This document shows, in pieces, positions 1-6,687 of a stretch of 7,258 nt of DNA. Positions within the stretch are counted from its first letter, which is position 1. Every line of letters begins with the position of its first letter. Source of the stretch: Spirochaetaceae bacterium (lineage in GTDB: Bacteria; Spirochaetota; Spirochaetia; B11-G9); the NCBI GenBank assembly GCA_030633365.1, contig DAOVSY010000148.1, positions 1 to 7,258 of the forward strand, read 5' to 3'. The position numbers were made by a program, and so were the translations under genes. The notes below the pieces were generated by a model that saw only the letters and a list, made by a program, of their open reading frames with translations, made no database searches and was not told the DNA's origin.

Positions 1-153
1 CATTAGACCTATTGATTGTTCCTCTTGTGTTACAGCAACTTCAATATGGTAAACATCCTTTCCAACAGTAATAGATACAAGTTCTTTTTCTTCCGAACAC
101 CCTGTTAAAATAAAAAACGAAGCAGCTATAATTATTAGAATTTGTTTTAGCAT
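1..153 (-). CDS. DUF192-family lipoprotein, N-terminal part (runs off window)
   Basis: This is the first 51 codons of a gene that continues beyond the left edge. It is too short and truncated to appear as a complete reading frame. The translation starts MLKQILIIIAASFFILTGCS. That is a short basic start, a hydrophobic core and a lipobox LTG|C with Cys19, so it should be a lipid-anchored exported protein. After a short acidic linker comes a beta strand and then IEVAVTQEEQSIGLM (residues 37-51). This matches the characteristic beginning of DUF192 (PF02643) domains, whose pattern is roughly 'vEvA.t..er..GLM'. The function of DUF192 proteins is not established. The start is supported by GGAGG at 158-162, four bases upstream. 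The gene lies 150 bp downstream of the cyclophilin gene on the same strand. The lipoprotein call is strong. The family call rests on about 15 residues and is moderately firm. Confidence 0.72.
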   Translation of the reverse strand, partial: MLKQILIIIAASFFILTGCSEEKELVSITVGKDVYHIEVAVTQEEQSIGLM

Positions 154-184
154 CCTGCCTCCAATATATATTGATAGTTTCTCT

Positions 185-297
185 CTTCGATACATTTTGC
201 TTTTTTATGGGAGAATATGGGGTGTAACGTAAAACATTCAGAGAGCTGGAACACTACCGGTTGCTGAGTGTTTTTGTTCCGCAAAAATGTATCGAAG
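185..297. repeat. 113-bp inverted-repeat element between cyclophilin and DUF192 genes
   Basis: The left arm, cttcgatacattttgc (185-200), is the reverse complement of the right arm, gcaaaaatgtatcgaag (281-297), except for one extra base in the A/T run. The arms enclose 80 bp. Inside are two smaller, mutually exclusive stems: 231-241 with 264-274 (11 positions, one G/T), and ggaacact (248-255) with agtgt plus tcc (267-280, a 6-nt bulge). The element starts six bases after the cyclophilin stop codon and ends well before the ribosome binding site of the DUF192 gene. It could be a small non-autonomous mobile or repetitive element (MITE-like), or a structured 3' end of the cyclophilin transcript. 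I see no convincing target-site duplication at its borders. A 65-residue reading frame across it on the minus strand has no recognisable domain and reads through the DUF192 start, so I treat it as non-coding. Confidence 0.6.
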
Positions 298-303
298 CAC
301 CGG

Positions 304-789
304 TTAACTAACAACACTAATAGATTCGATAACCTGAACTTCATGGGGTCGGTTCTCTTCTTCTTTTGGAGCTGTTATAACAGATGCTATTGAATCTAAA
401 ATATCATAACCTTCCAGTAATTTTCCAAAGGAAGCATACTTCCCATCCAGCTTATGAGCATCCTTATGTACTATAAAAAATTGTGTACCTGCACTATTGA
501 AATCATCATCTCTGGCCATGGAAAGAGCACCTCTGGCATGATCCAGACCAGTATCATAACCATTTTCTGCAAACTCTCCGGTTATTGTAAAATCTGTAGG
601 GCACATGCAGGTATTGTCTTGTGAACCGCCCTGAATGACATAATCTTTGACTACCCTGTGAAATGAAAGGCCGTTATAAAATCCCTTCTCTACAAGAGAA
701 ACAAAATTATTAACTGTAACAGGAGCTTTTTTTTGATATAGTTCAAACAGCATTTCTCCGCCATTTTCCATTTTTAATAATATTTGCAT
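304..789 (-). CDS. cyclophilin-type peptidyl-prolyl cis-trans isomerase
   Basis: The product is a 161-residue single-domain cyclophilin that catalyses cis-trans isomerisation of Xaa-Pro bonds during protein folding. It has no signal peptide or membrane segment, so it should be cytoplasmic. Length is normal for small bacterial cyclophilins. Visible motifs in order are APVTVNNFVSLVEKGFYNG (22-40), FHRVVKDYVIQGG (43-55) holding the catalytic Arg45 and Gln53, RGALSMARDDDFNSAGTQFFI (86-106) with Gln103 and Phe105 of the substrate pocket, and LDGKYASFGK (114-123). Compared with human cyclophilin A, the pocket Phe60 and Met61 are Tyr50 and Val51, and the position of Trp121 is not Trp, as is common in bacterial forms with low cyclosporin affinity. 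GAGG at 797-800 sits seven bases before the ATG. The gene follows oppA by 59 nt with a terminator-like hairpin between, so it may be expressed partly by read-through. Confidence 0.95.
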   Translation of the reverse strand: MQILLKMENGGEMLFELYQKKAPVTVNNFVSLVEKGFYNGLSFHRVVKDYVIQGGSQDNTCMCPTDFTITGEFAENGYDTGLDHARGALSMARDDDFNSAGTQFFIVHKDAHKLDGKYASFGKLLEGYDILDSIASVITAPKEEENRPHEVQVIESISVVS

Positions 790-805
790 GGTTAAACCTC
801 AAAGA

Positions 806-835
806 AAGCCGCCCTGCATAAATGCAAAGCGGCTT
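806..835 (-). terminator. probable intrinsic terminator after oppA
   Basis: On the minus strand the oppA stop codon is followed 13 nt later by a hairpin. AAGCCGC (835-829) pairs with GCGGCTT (812-806), with an inner TGCAT/ATGCA stem (826-822 with 819-815). It is followed by the T-rich run TTTCTTT leading away from the stem. The stem is GC-rich and seven base pairs long at its base. The T tract is interrupted by one C and runs directly into the ribosome binding site of the cyclophilin gene. Termination may therefore be incomplete, and the structure could act as an attenuator or mRNA 3'-end stabiliser. Confidence 0.7.
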
Positions 836-848
836 ATTAATAATCCTC

Positions 849-2477
849 TTATTTTTCGATATATGCACCTGAAAGATACATGTTATTTAGTGGTGTGATA
901 TACCAGCCTTTTACATATGGGGCCATCATTTTTGGAGATGAACGAAAGTAAAGTGGAATTAACGGCATATCAGCCATTAAAACATCATCTGCTTTTCTCA
1001 TCAATTCCATTGCTTTTGCCGGGTCAGTTTCACTCTGTGCTTTTTTTACAAGAGTATCGTATTCAGCGCTGGCATATCCTGAATTATTCATGCCGCCATC
1101 GCTAAGTCTTAATGGGAAGAATGTCATTGGGTGCATATAATCTGCGCCCCATCCCATAGCACCAACATCATATTTCAGAGCCTGGATATTTTCATAATAT
1201 ACAGCCCACTCTTCTGTGGAGACATTTACTTTAATTCCCAGGTTTTCCTGCCACATTTGCTGCATAGCTTCAACAATATTCTTAACAGTTTCGTTGGTGT
1301 AATAACTTAGTTCCAATGTTGGAAAGCCTTCACCATTGGGATATCCTGCTTCAGCAAGCATAGCCCGTGCACCTGCAACATCAGCTGTTGCTGACAGACC
1401 GTAATTAGACCGTCCTTCATCATATGCAACTCCATCAACTGAATAACCCGGAGCAATCAGACTGAATGCCGGTTCATCAGTGGACTGGAGAACGTTCTCG
1501 ATAAGAGCAGTACGATCCAGTGCCATTGAAAGGGCAAGACGTACTTTTGGATTATCATAAGGTGCTTTTGAACAGTTTATTTCATAGTAAGTAGTTCCGT
1601 AAGAAGGGATTATCTGCAGTGCATCACTGTCTGCTTTTAGGCTTGGCAGGTCGGCAGAGGGTACTTCCCACTGTCCGTCGATGTCTCCCTTATCCAATGC
1701 AACAAGAGCTGTTGAAGGATCCGGGATAAATCTGAAGTTCAGGTTTTCAAGTTTAACATTAGCTGCATTCCAGTAATTTTCGTTTTTAACAAGTTTGTAA
1801 CCTTCTCCAAAGGAAATCTCTTTCATTGTAAAAGGACCATTGGAAACAAAGGTTTCAGCAGACAGAGTCCATCTGTCACCATTGGCAGTTACTGTCGCCT
1901 CATTTACAGGGCTGTATACCCACATACCGAGAATCCCAATGTAATAAGCTGTAGGTTTTAAGAGAGTAATCTCAAGAGTAAGCTTGTCTACAGCTTTAAT
2001 GCCTACTGAATCTGCATTAGCTGTTCCTTCATAGTACTCTGCAGCGCCGGAAATATAGTCGGTAAGCATTCCTGTGTACTGTGCGCCTAAAGCAGGATCC
2101 AGGACTCTAAGATAAGAATAAACAAAATCATTTGCCGTCAGGGAAGATCCATCCGACCATTTCAGATTGTTTCTCAGTTTGAAGGTGTAAGTAAGTCCAT
2201 CATCACTAATATCCCATGATTCGGCACTTCCTCCAACTATGCTGTTGTTCTCATCATAAATAACCAGTCCCTCAAAAGTGTTGAGCAGTATGGGTGATGC
2301 AAATGAATTGTTAGTGATACCAGGATCCAGTCCGTCGGGTTCATTTTGAAGAGCGAAGGTAAGTTTTTGTTCCACCGCGCCTTCAGTCTTATTTTCGGTT
2401 GTCTCAGCTTTTCCGCCGGCAAAAACCGCAGATACAGCGACAATCAGGATGATCATCAGGTTAAAAAGCTTCTTCAT
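849..2477 (-). CDS. oppA: oligopeptide ABC transporter, periplasmic substrate-binding protein
   Basis: This 542-residue protein belongs to the extracellular solute-binding family 5 (SBP_bac_5, PF00496; cluster C), which captures peptides and delivers them to OppBC. Residues 1-20 form a signal peptide (KK, long hydrophobic core, AVFA) with likely signal peptidase I cleavage before GGKAE. There is no lipobox Cys, so it should be soluble in the periplasm, as in E. coli. Family landmarks are EPDGLDPGITNN (46-57), FEGLVIYD (68-75), LKWSDGSSLTANDFVYSY (105-122), NENYWNA (232-238), PYDNPKVRLALSMALDR (306-322), and GWGADYMHP (442-450), the equivalent of the 'GW.ADY..P' pocket motif. The length is typical for OppA rather than for shorter nickel-binding relatives. 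AAGGAG at 2484-2489 precedes the ATG by six bases. It lies 73 nt after oppF with its own candidate promoter, unlike operons where oppA comes first. The exact substrate (oligopeptide, dipeptide or other) cannot be read from sequence. Confidence 0.93.
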   Translation of the reverse strand: MKKLFNLMIILIVAVSAVFAGGKAETTENKTEGAVEQKLTFALQNEPDGLDPGITNNSFASPILLNTFEGLVIYDENNSIVGGSAESWDISDDGLTYTFKLRNNLKWSDGSSLTANDFVYSYLRVLDPALGAQYTGMLTDYISGAAEYYEGTANADSVGIKAVDKLTLEITLLKPTAYYIGILGMWVYSPVNEATVTANGDRWTLSAETFVSNGPFTMKEISFGEGYKLVKNENYWNAANVKLENLNFRFIPDPSTALVALDKGDIDGQWEVPSADLPSLKADSDALQIIPSYGTTYYEINCSKAPYDNPKVRLALSMALDRTALIENVLQSTDEPAFSLIAPGYSVDGVAYDEGRSNYGLSATADVAGARAMLAEAGYPNGEGFPTLELSYYTNETVKNIVEAMQQMWQENLGIKVNVSTEEWAVYYENIQALKYDVGAMGWGADYMHPMTFFPLRLSDGGMNNSGYASAEYDTLVKKAQSETDPAKAMELMRKADDVLMADMPLIPLYFRSSPKMMAPYVKGWYITPLNNMYLSGAYIEK

Positions 2478-2506
2478 GTTATTCTCCTTAATTTTGTAAA
2501 TTTATA

Positions 2507-2537
2507 ATTATATTACTGGTTTATATTGATTAATCAA
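2507..2537 (-). promoter_or_regulatory. candidate oppA promoter with 12-bp palindrome
   Basis: The very AT-rich 73-nt oppF-oppA gap contains, on the minus strand, TTGATT (2537-2532) followed 16 nt later by TAATAT (2515-2510). A perfect TATAAT overlaps at 2512-2507, but it is 19 nt from the same -35. The -35 candidate is half of the perfect palindrome TTGATTAATCAA (2526-2537), a position where a repressor could compete with RNA polymerase. The promoter reading is reasonable but AT-rich sequence produces such matches easily. The operator reading is inference. Confidence 0.5.
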
Positions 2538-2550
2538 GTAAAATTGTTTT

Positions 2551-3537
2551 CTACCTGCTATAAAGGTGACACGCCACCAGGTGATTATTACCGACATTAA
2601 GGAGTTTAGGTTCCTCCTCCCTGCATATCTTCATACACTCATTGCACCGGGTATGAAATCTGCACCCATTGGGTGGTGATATGGGGCTGGGAATATCCCC
2701 TTCAATTGCAGAGGTTTTTTTTACTTTCGCTGTTTCCGGATCAGCTATTGGTATGGCTGCATGTAAGCCTTTTGTGTAGGGGTGAAGAGGGCTGTTGTAA
2801 ATCTGCTCACTGTCGCAGATCTCCATCATTTTCCCCAGATACATTACGCCGACATTATTGGATACGTAGCGAACCATGGATAGATCATGAGCAATAAAGA
2901 GGTACGTCAGGGATCGTTCACGTTTGAACTCCTGAAGAAGATTTATTACCTGAGCCTGAATTGATACATCCAGAGCAGATATGGGTTCATCACAGACTAT
3001 GAATTCAGGCTCAAGGATAAGGGCACGAGCCAGACTTATCCTTTGCCTCTGACCTCCGGAGAACTCGTGAGGATATCGGGAAATATGTTCGGCAGATAGT
3101 CCCACTTTATTCAGCATGTCAATAATCATCTCTTGTGCCTGTTTTGCTTTGGATACTACACCCTGGGCAATAAGAGGTTCTGCAACAAGTTTTAGAACTG
3201 TCATTCTTGGGTTCAGGGATGAATATGGATCCTGGAAAATCATCTGCATTTTTTTCCGGTATGGACGAAGATCTTTTTCTCCAAGAGCAGCTATGTCCCG
3301 GGAACCAAAGAATATTGAACCTGATGTAGGTTTATGCATTCGAACAATGGATTTTGCTATAGTAGATTTTCCACATCCGGATTCACCTACCAGTCCCAGT
3401 GTTTCACCTCTATTAATAGAAAAACTTACATCATCCACAGCATGTACTATGGATTTATGCTTACCGGGAACAGGGAAATACTTTACCAGGTTGTTTACAC
3501 TTATAAGCTTGTTGTCTGATTTTTTATTATGTGGCAT
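2551..3537 (-). CDS. oppF: oligopeptide ABC transporter ATP-binding protein OppF
   Basis: This 328-residue cytoplasmic ATPase pairs with OppD to energise peptide import through OppBC. The ABC domain shows Walker A GESGCGKST (51-59), Q-loop Gln102 in MIFQDPYSSLNPR, signature SGGQRQR (160-166), Walker B FIVCDEP (179-185), D-loop SALD and switch His217. The SSLNPR stretch and the SGGQ signature are typical of OppF/DppF, while the partner carries SGGM. The C-terminal tail from about 250 is the oligopeptide/dipeptide family extension (PF08352) starting HPYTKGL. It ends with Cys292, Cys298, Cys305 and Cys323, a pattern linked in related importers to a [4Fe-4S] cluster; cluster binding here is inferred. 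The start at 3537 overlaps the end of oppD by 11 nt. A strong AAGGAGG lies nine bases upstream inside oppD, indicating translational coupling. All catalytic motifs are intact. Confidence 0.95.
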   Translation of the reverse strand: MPHNKKSDNKLISVNNLVKYFPVPGKHKSIVHAVDDVSFSINRGETLGLVGESGCGKSTIAKSIVRMHKPTSGSIFFGSRDIAALGEKDLRPYRKKMQMIFQDPYSSLNPRMTVLKLVAEPLIAQGVVSKAKQAQEMIIDMLNKVGLSAEHISRYPHEFSGGQRQRISLARALILEPEFIVCDEPISALDVSIQAQVINLLQEFKRERSLTYLFIAHDLSMVRYVSNNVGVMYLGKMMEICDSEQIYNSPLHPYTKGLHAAIPIADPETAKVKKTSAIEGDIPSPISPPNGCRFHTRCNECMKICREEEPKLLNVGNNHLVACHLYSR

Positions 3538-4549
3538 TTATACTCCCCTCCTTAGAAAAAGGATTATTATCATCCGGAGCGTCATCTCTCACAAGCCAGC
3601 AGCGGGAGCCGTGGTCCTCTGAAATTTTAACAGCAGGGGGTACTTCAACGCTGCATATTTTTCGGGCATACTTGCATCTGGGATGAAAAGGACAACCCTT
3701 TGGAGGATTTGACATATCCGGAGGTGACCCGGGTATAGACTGCAGGGGAACCGTTCTATCCTGATCGATACTGGGAATAGATTTCAGAAGACCCATTGTA
3801 TAGGGGTGTTTCGGGTTATTGAAGATATCATATATATTGGCATATTCCATAATCATACCCCCATACATAACCAGAACTCTGGAACATATTTCCGCAACAA
3901 CTCCAAGATTGTGGGAAATGAAGATTATTGACATCTGCATCTCATCCTGAAGAGAACGGAGAAGCTTTAGTATTTGATCCTGGATAGTAACATCCAGAGC
4001 AGTAGTAGGTTCATCTGCAATTAACAGGGATGGTTTGCATGCAAGTGCCATGGCAATCATTACTCTCTGCCGCATTCCTCCGGAAAACTCATGGGGGTAG
4101 CTGTTGTAACGTTTTGCCGGATCCGGGATCTGCACCTTTTCGAATAATCCCAGTACCAGCTTTTTCAGTTCTTTTTTTGAATGGTTTTCATGTGTTCTGA
4201 TCATCTCTTCAACCTGTTTCCCTACAGGAATCAAGGGGTTCAGGGACGACATAGGATCCTGAAAAATCATTGCAACTTTTGCTCCTCGAATTTTTCTTAG
4301 GGAGGAACGATCGAGATTTATAATGTCAGTATCTCCCAGTTTTATTTCACCCTTGATAATACGTCCGGCTGGAGGTAGTAATCTTAGAATAGAAAGAGAT
4401 GTAACCGACTTTCCGCTGCCTGATTCCCCTACAATTCCCAGGGTTTCACCCTTGTTAAGATGGAAATCAACACCTTTTACCGCCTTGATTTCTCCATCCT
4501 GGGTAAAAAAAGAGGTATGCAGATTATTAACATTTAGCAAACGACTCAT
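3527..4549 (-). CDS. oppD: oligopeptide ABC transporter ATP-binding protein OppD
   Basis: This 340-residue cytoplasmic ATPase is the second nucleotide-binding subunit of the peptide importer. Visible motifs are Walker A GESGSGKS (41-48), Q-loop Gln97 in [13 protein letters not shown], signature SGGMRQR (156-162), Walker B LLIADEP (175-181), D-loop TALD (183-186) and switch His213 in [27 protein letters not shown] and [13 protein letters not shown] are classic OppD/DppD signatures. The residue after the switch His is Asn rather than the usual Asp. The tail (from about 245, [12 protein letters not shown]) is the PF08352 extension with Cys286, Cys292, Cys299 and Cys317, spaced exactly as in OppF and likely to bind an Fe-S cluster. 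It starts five bases after the oppC stop; AAGGAAG at 4559-4565, inside the last oppC codons, is nine bases before the ATG. The last bases overlap oppF. Confidence 0.95.
   Translation of the reverse strand: MSRLLNVNNLHTSFFTQDGEIKAVKGVDFHLNKGETLGIVGESGSGKSVTSLSILRLLPPAGRIIKGEIKLGDTDIINLDRSSLRKIRGAKVAMIFQDPMSSLNPLIPVGKQVEEMIRTHENHSKKELKKLVLGLFEKVQIPDPAKRYNSYPHEFSGGMRQRVMIAMALACKPSLLIADEPTTALDVTIQDQILKLLRSLQDEMQMSIIFISHNLGVVAEICSRVLVMYGGMIMEYANIYDIFNNPKHPYTMGLLKSIPSIDQDRTVPLQSIPGSPPDMSNPPKGCPFHPRCKYARKICSVEVPPAVKISEDHGSRCWLVRDDAPDDNNPFSKEGSINAT
3547..3553 (-). promoter_or_regulatory. oppF ribosome binding site inside oppD
   Basis: The minus strand reads AAGGAGG here, within the final codons of oppD, nine bases before the oppF ATG at 3537. 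It is among the strongest Shine-Dalgarno matches in the window and fixes the oppF start despite the 11-nt overlap. The arrangement fits balanced, coupled translation of the two ATPases. Confidence 0.85.
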
Positions 4550-4554
4550 AGTAT

Positions 4555-5736
4555 TTATCTTCCTTTCAGTTTGGGATCAAGGGCATCCCTGAGTCCATCT
4601 CCGACAAAATTAAATCCAAACATTGTCAGGCATATAGCCAGAGAAGGAGCGAATAACTGATATGGGTTAGTTCGCAGTGCCGCCAGAGCATCATTACACA
4701 TAGTTCCCCAGCTTGCCATAGGCGGCGAAACTCCCAGTCCAATAAAGCTCATGAAAGCTTCAATAAATATTGCCGAAGGGATGAGCATTGTAACTGTTAC
4801 AATAATTGGTCCCATGGCATTTGGAATGAGATGTTTTGTGAGTATGTTCCAGGTTGTTGTTCCCATAATTCTGGCACCATGTACATAATCCTGTTCTTTT
4901 AATGTAAGAATCTGTCCTCTGACAACTCTTGCCATATTAACCCAGTAAACTGAACCAAGAGCGATAATAATACTTAGTATTCCTGAATCTCCTGGAAGAA
5001 TTACCATTATCAGAATTACGTAGAGAGTCAGAGGTATTGTAGATATAATATCAACAATCCTCATCATGATATTATCGGTGTTCCCTCCTGCATATGCGGA
5101 AATTCCTCCGTATAGAATACCTATTACAAGATTTGTGAATGCAGCGATAAAGGCAACCAGCAGAGAAATACGCGCTCCTATCATCAGTCTGGTAAGCAGA
5201 TCCCGGCCCAGATTATCACTCCCAAGAAGATAGGTTCTGTTGTAAACAGTTTTTCTACCTGTAACCACATTATTATTGGTGTCAATCAGCCTTAATGGTT
5301 TTTCACTGTAATCTACTACAATTGGCTGACCATAGAAATCATAACTGGTTCTTTTTTGAGAGAAATCTTCCTTAATTCTTGGTAAAGACTGTATCAGGTG
5401 GCCATCTTTTTCAAGATGGATGGGTTTTAGATTCTTTGTTACAAAGATATAATCGTTACCCATAATGAAGACATTCATTTTTGGAGGAATATTAACGAAG
5501 GAGAGTTCCTGTTTTTCATAACTGTGATTTGTTAACATTGGTCCGAAGACTGCAAAAAGGATAATTATCAGGATAAGAAAAAGTCCTATGAGAGATGCCG
5601 GTTTATGGCGGAATCTGAACCAGACATCTCCTGTGTAAGTTCGGTGTTTCAGGCTTAGTGCTTCACTTTTGTCCTGTGAATATTCATATTTAGCCCAAAG
5701 GCCTTCGTTAGTTTTATCAACTTTTGATTGTATCAT
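4555..5736 (-). CDS. oppC: oligopeptide ABC transporter permease OppC, with enlarged periplasmic loop
   Basis: This 393-residue inner-membrane permease pairs with OppB to form the peptide channel. An N-terminal cytoplasmic segment (1-47) is followed by the first transmembrane helix (about 48-66). The remaining helices lie near 187-209, 232-247, 252-268, 308-332 and 362-380, giving the six-helix plan of the BPD_transp_1 family (PF00528). The conserved LLGSDNLGRDLLTRLMIGAR (170-189) opens the permease domain. The EAA coupling loop that contacts the ATPases is EQDYVHGARIMG...HLIPNAMGP (281-310). The protein is about 90 residues longer than the roughly 300-residue E. coli OppC. The excess is a hydrophilic segment at about 69-168, between helix 1 and LGSDNLGRD, predicted to face the periplasm, with short beta-like repeats around NDYIFVTKN and DTNNNVVTG. 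The start follows the oppB stop by 15 nt with a weak GGAAG upstream. Confidence 0.94.
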   Translation of the reverse strand: MIQSKVDKTNEGLWAKYEYSQDKSEALSLKHRTYTGDVWFRFRHKPASLIGLFLILIIILFAVFGPMLTNHSYEKQELSFVNIPPKMNVFIMGNDYIFVTKNLKPIHLEKDGHLIQSLPRIKEDFSQKRTSYDFYGQPIVVDYSEKPLRLIDTNNNVVTGRKTVYNRTYLLGSDNLGRDLLTRLMIGARISLLVAFIAAFTNLVIGILYGGISAYAGGNTDNIMMRIVDIISTIPLTLYVILIMVILPGDSGILSIIIALGSVYWVNMARVVRGQILTLKEQDYVHGARIMGTTTWNILTKHLIPNAMGPIIVTVTMLIPSAIFIEAFMSFIGLGVSPPMASWGTMCNDALAALRTNPYQLFAPSLAICLTMFGFNFVGDGLRDALDPKLKGR

Positions 5737-5751
5737 TTTTATAGCTTCCGG

Positions 5752-6669
5752 TTATTCATATTTAATTCGGGGATCAATCAGCACATAAAACATATCAACC
5801 AGGAAAACCATTACAACAAGGAATGTTGCATAAAAAATTGTTATACCAAGAATTGTAGTATAATCCCTGTTTGTAATACTGGTGACAAAATGCTTTCCCA
5901 TACCGGGAAGTGCGAAGATTTTTTCAATTACAAAGGATCCTGTCAGAAGGGCTGCTATAGTGGGACCCAGCACTGTTACTACTGGAATCATGGCGTTTCT
6001 TAATGCATGATGGATAACAACGTTAAATTCTGTCAGACCTTTGGCTCTTGCTGTTCGTATATAATCCTGCCCCATAACTTCCAGCAAACTGGATCTCATT
6101 AGTCTGGCAAGAAAGGACATGGAGTATCCACCAAGAGCTATAACTGGAAGAATGTAGCCCGTCGGTTTATCAAAACCAAAAGCCGGAAGCCATCCGAGTT
6201 TATAACTGAACGCATACATAAGAAGAGTTGCAATAACAAATGATGGAATAGTCACACCTATTGTTGCAATAAACATTGTTAGAATATCCTGCCATTTACC
6301 ATTTTTCAGAGCTGCAAGAATGCCTAGAGGAATAGCTGCTGCCAATACAAAAATAATTGTTATAAAACCAAGTTTTGCAGATACAGGAAAACCTTCCCTA
6401 ATAAAATCATTAACTCTCATCCCTGGATATTTAAAGGAGGGACCAAGGTCTCCTTTGAGCAAACCACCAAGATAATTGACAAGCTGCTCCATAAGACCGG
6501 CATCAAGATTGTATTTTTCCATTAATGCAGCTTCAACTTCCGGAGGCAGTTCTCTCTGAGCTGTAAAAGGCCCACCTGGTATGGCATGCATCAGAAAAAA
6601 AACCAGGATGGCAATAAGTAGCAGGGTAAGAATCGTCATCCCCATTCGTTTGAAAATGTAGGTACTCAT
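5752..6669 (-). CDS. oppB: oligopeptide ABC transporter permease OppB
   Basis: This 305-residue inner-membrane permease is the OppC partner in the peptide channel. The first helix (about 10-30) ends in HAIPGGPF, the hallmark of OppB proteins. An extracytoplasmic segment follows with LPPEVEAALMEKYNLD (41-56) and GDLGPSFKYPGMRVNDFI (73-90). The further helices lie near 98-120, 131-155, 172-190, 228-248 and 272-297. The EAA loop is GQDYIRTARAKGL...HALRNAMIPVV (200-231), followed by SFVIEKIFALPGMGKHFVTSI (245-265), which is also typical. Length and motif order match E. coli OppB (306 residues), and no residue stands out as missing. GGAGAG at 6675-6680 lies five bases before the ATG. It is the first gene of the transporter block, 33 nt after xseB, with a good promoter candidate just upstream. 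Confidence 0.96.
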   Translation of the reverse strand: MSTYIFKRMGMTILTLLLIAILVFFLMHAIPGGPFTAQRELPPEVEAALMEKYNLDAGLMEQLVNYLGGLLKGDLGPSFKYPGMRVNDFIREGFPVSAKLGFITIIFVLAAAIPLGILAALKNGKWQDILTMFIATIGVTIPSFVIATLLMYAFSYKLGWLPAFGFDKPTGYILPVIALGGYSMSFLARLMRSSLLEVMGQDYIRTARAKGLTEFNVVIHHALRNAMIPVVTVLGPTIAALLTGSFVIEKIFALPGMGKHFVTSITNRDYTTILGITIFYATFLVVMVFLVDMFYVLIDPRIKYE

Positions 6670-6687
6670 TTATACTCTCCATTGTCG

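Noticed and set aside
185..297. Classical rho-independent terminator for the cyclophilin gene
   Set aside because: The outer arms are 80 bases apart and AT-rich. The inner stems are short, bulged and not followed by a clear T tract on the minus strand, so a standard terminator call is not supported.
147..344. 65-residue minus-strand reading frame across the cyclophilin stop and the inverted-repeat element
   Set aside because: It overlaps the end of the cyclophilin gene in another frame and covers the DUF192 start. It has no domain and owes its coding look to the repeat arms.
2237..2443. 68-residue minus-strand reading frame inside oppA
   Set aside because: It is an out-of-frame shadow within the well-conserved N-terminal region of OppA.
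849..2477. OppA as a lipoprotein
   Set aside because: No cysteine follows the signal peptide. AVFA|GG fits signal peptidase I cleavage, so a soluble periplasmic form is more likely.
3116..3622. 168-residue plus-strand reading frame
   Set aside because: It lies antisense to the intact oppF and the end of oppD, both with full ABC motifs. The translation has no recognisable domain and no promoter context.
5728..6003. 91-residue plus-strand reading frame opposite oppB
   Set aside because: It is antisense to the conserved C-terminal half of OppB. The composition is rich in Cys, Asn and Tyr, as expected for a shadow frame, with no supporting signals.
849..6669. Nickel or dipeptide-specific importer (Nik/Dpp) instead of Opp
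   Set aside because: OppB carries the IPGGPF motif, and the OppA length and pocket motif favour the oligopeptide branch. Substrate specificity remains unproven, and a Dpp-like role cannot be fully excluded.
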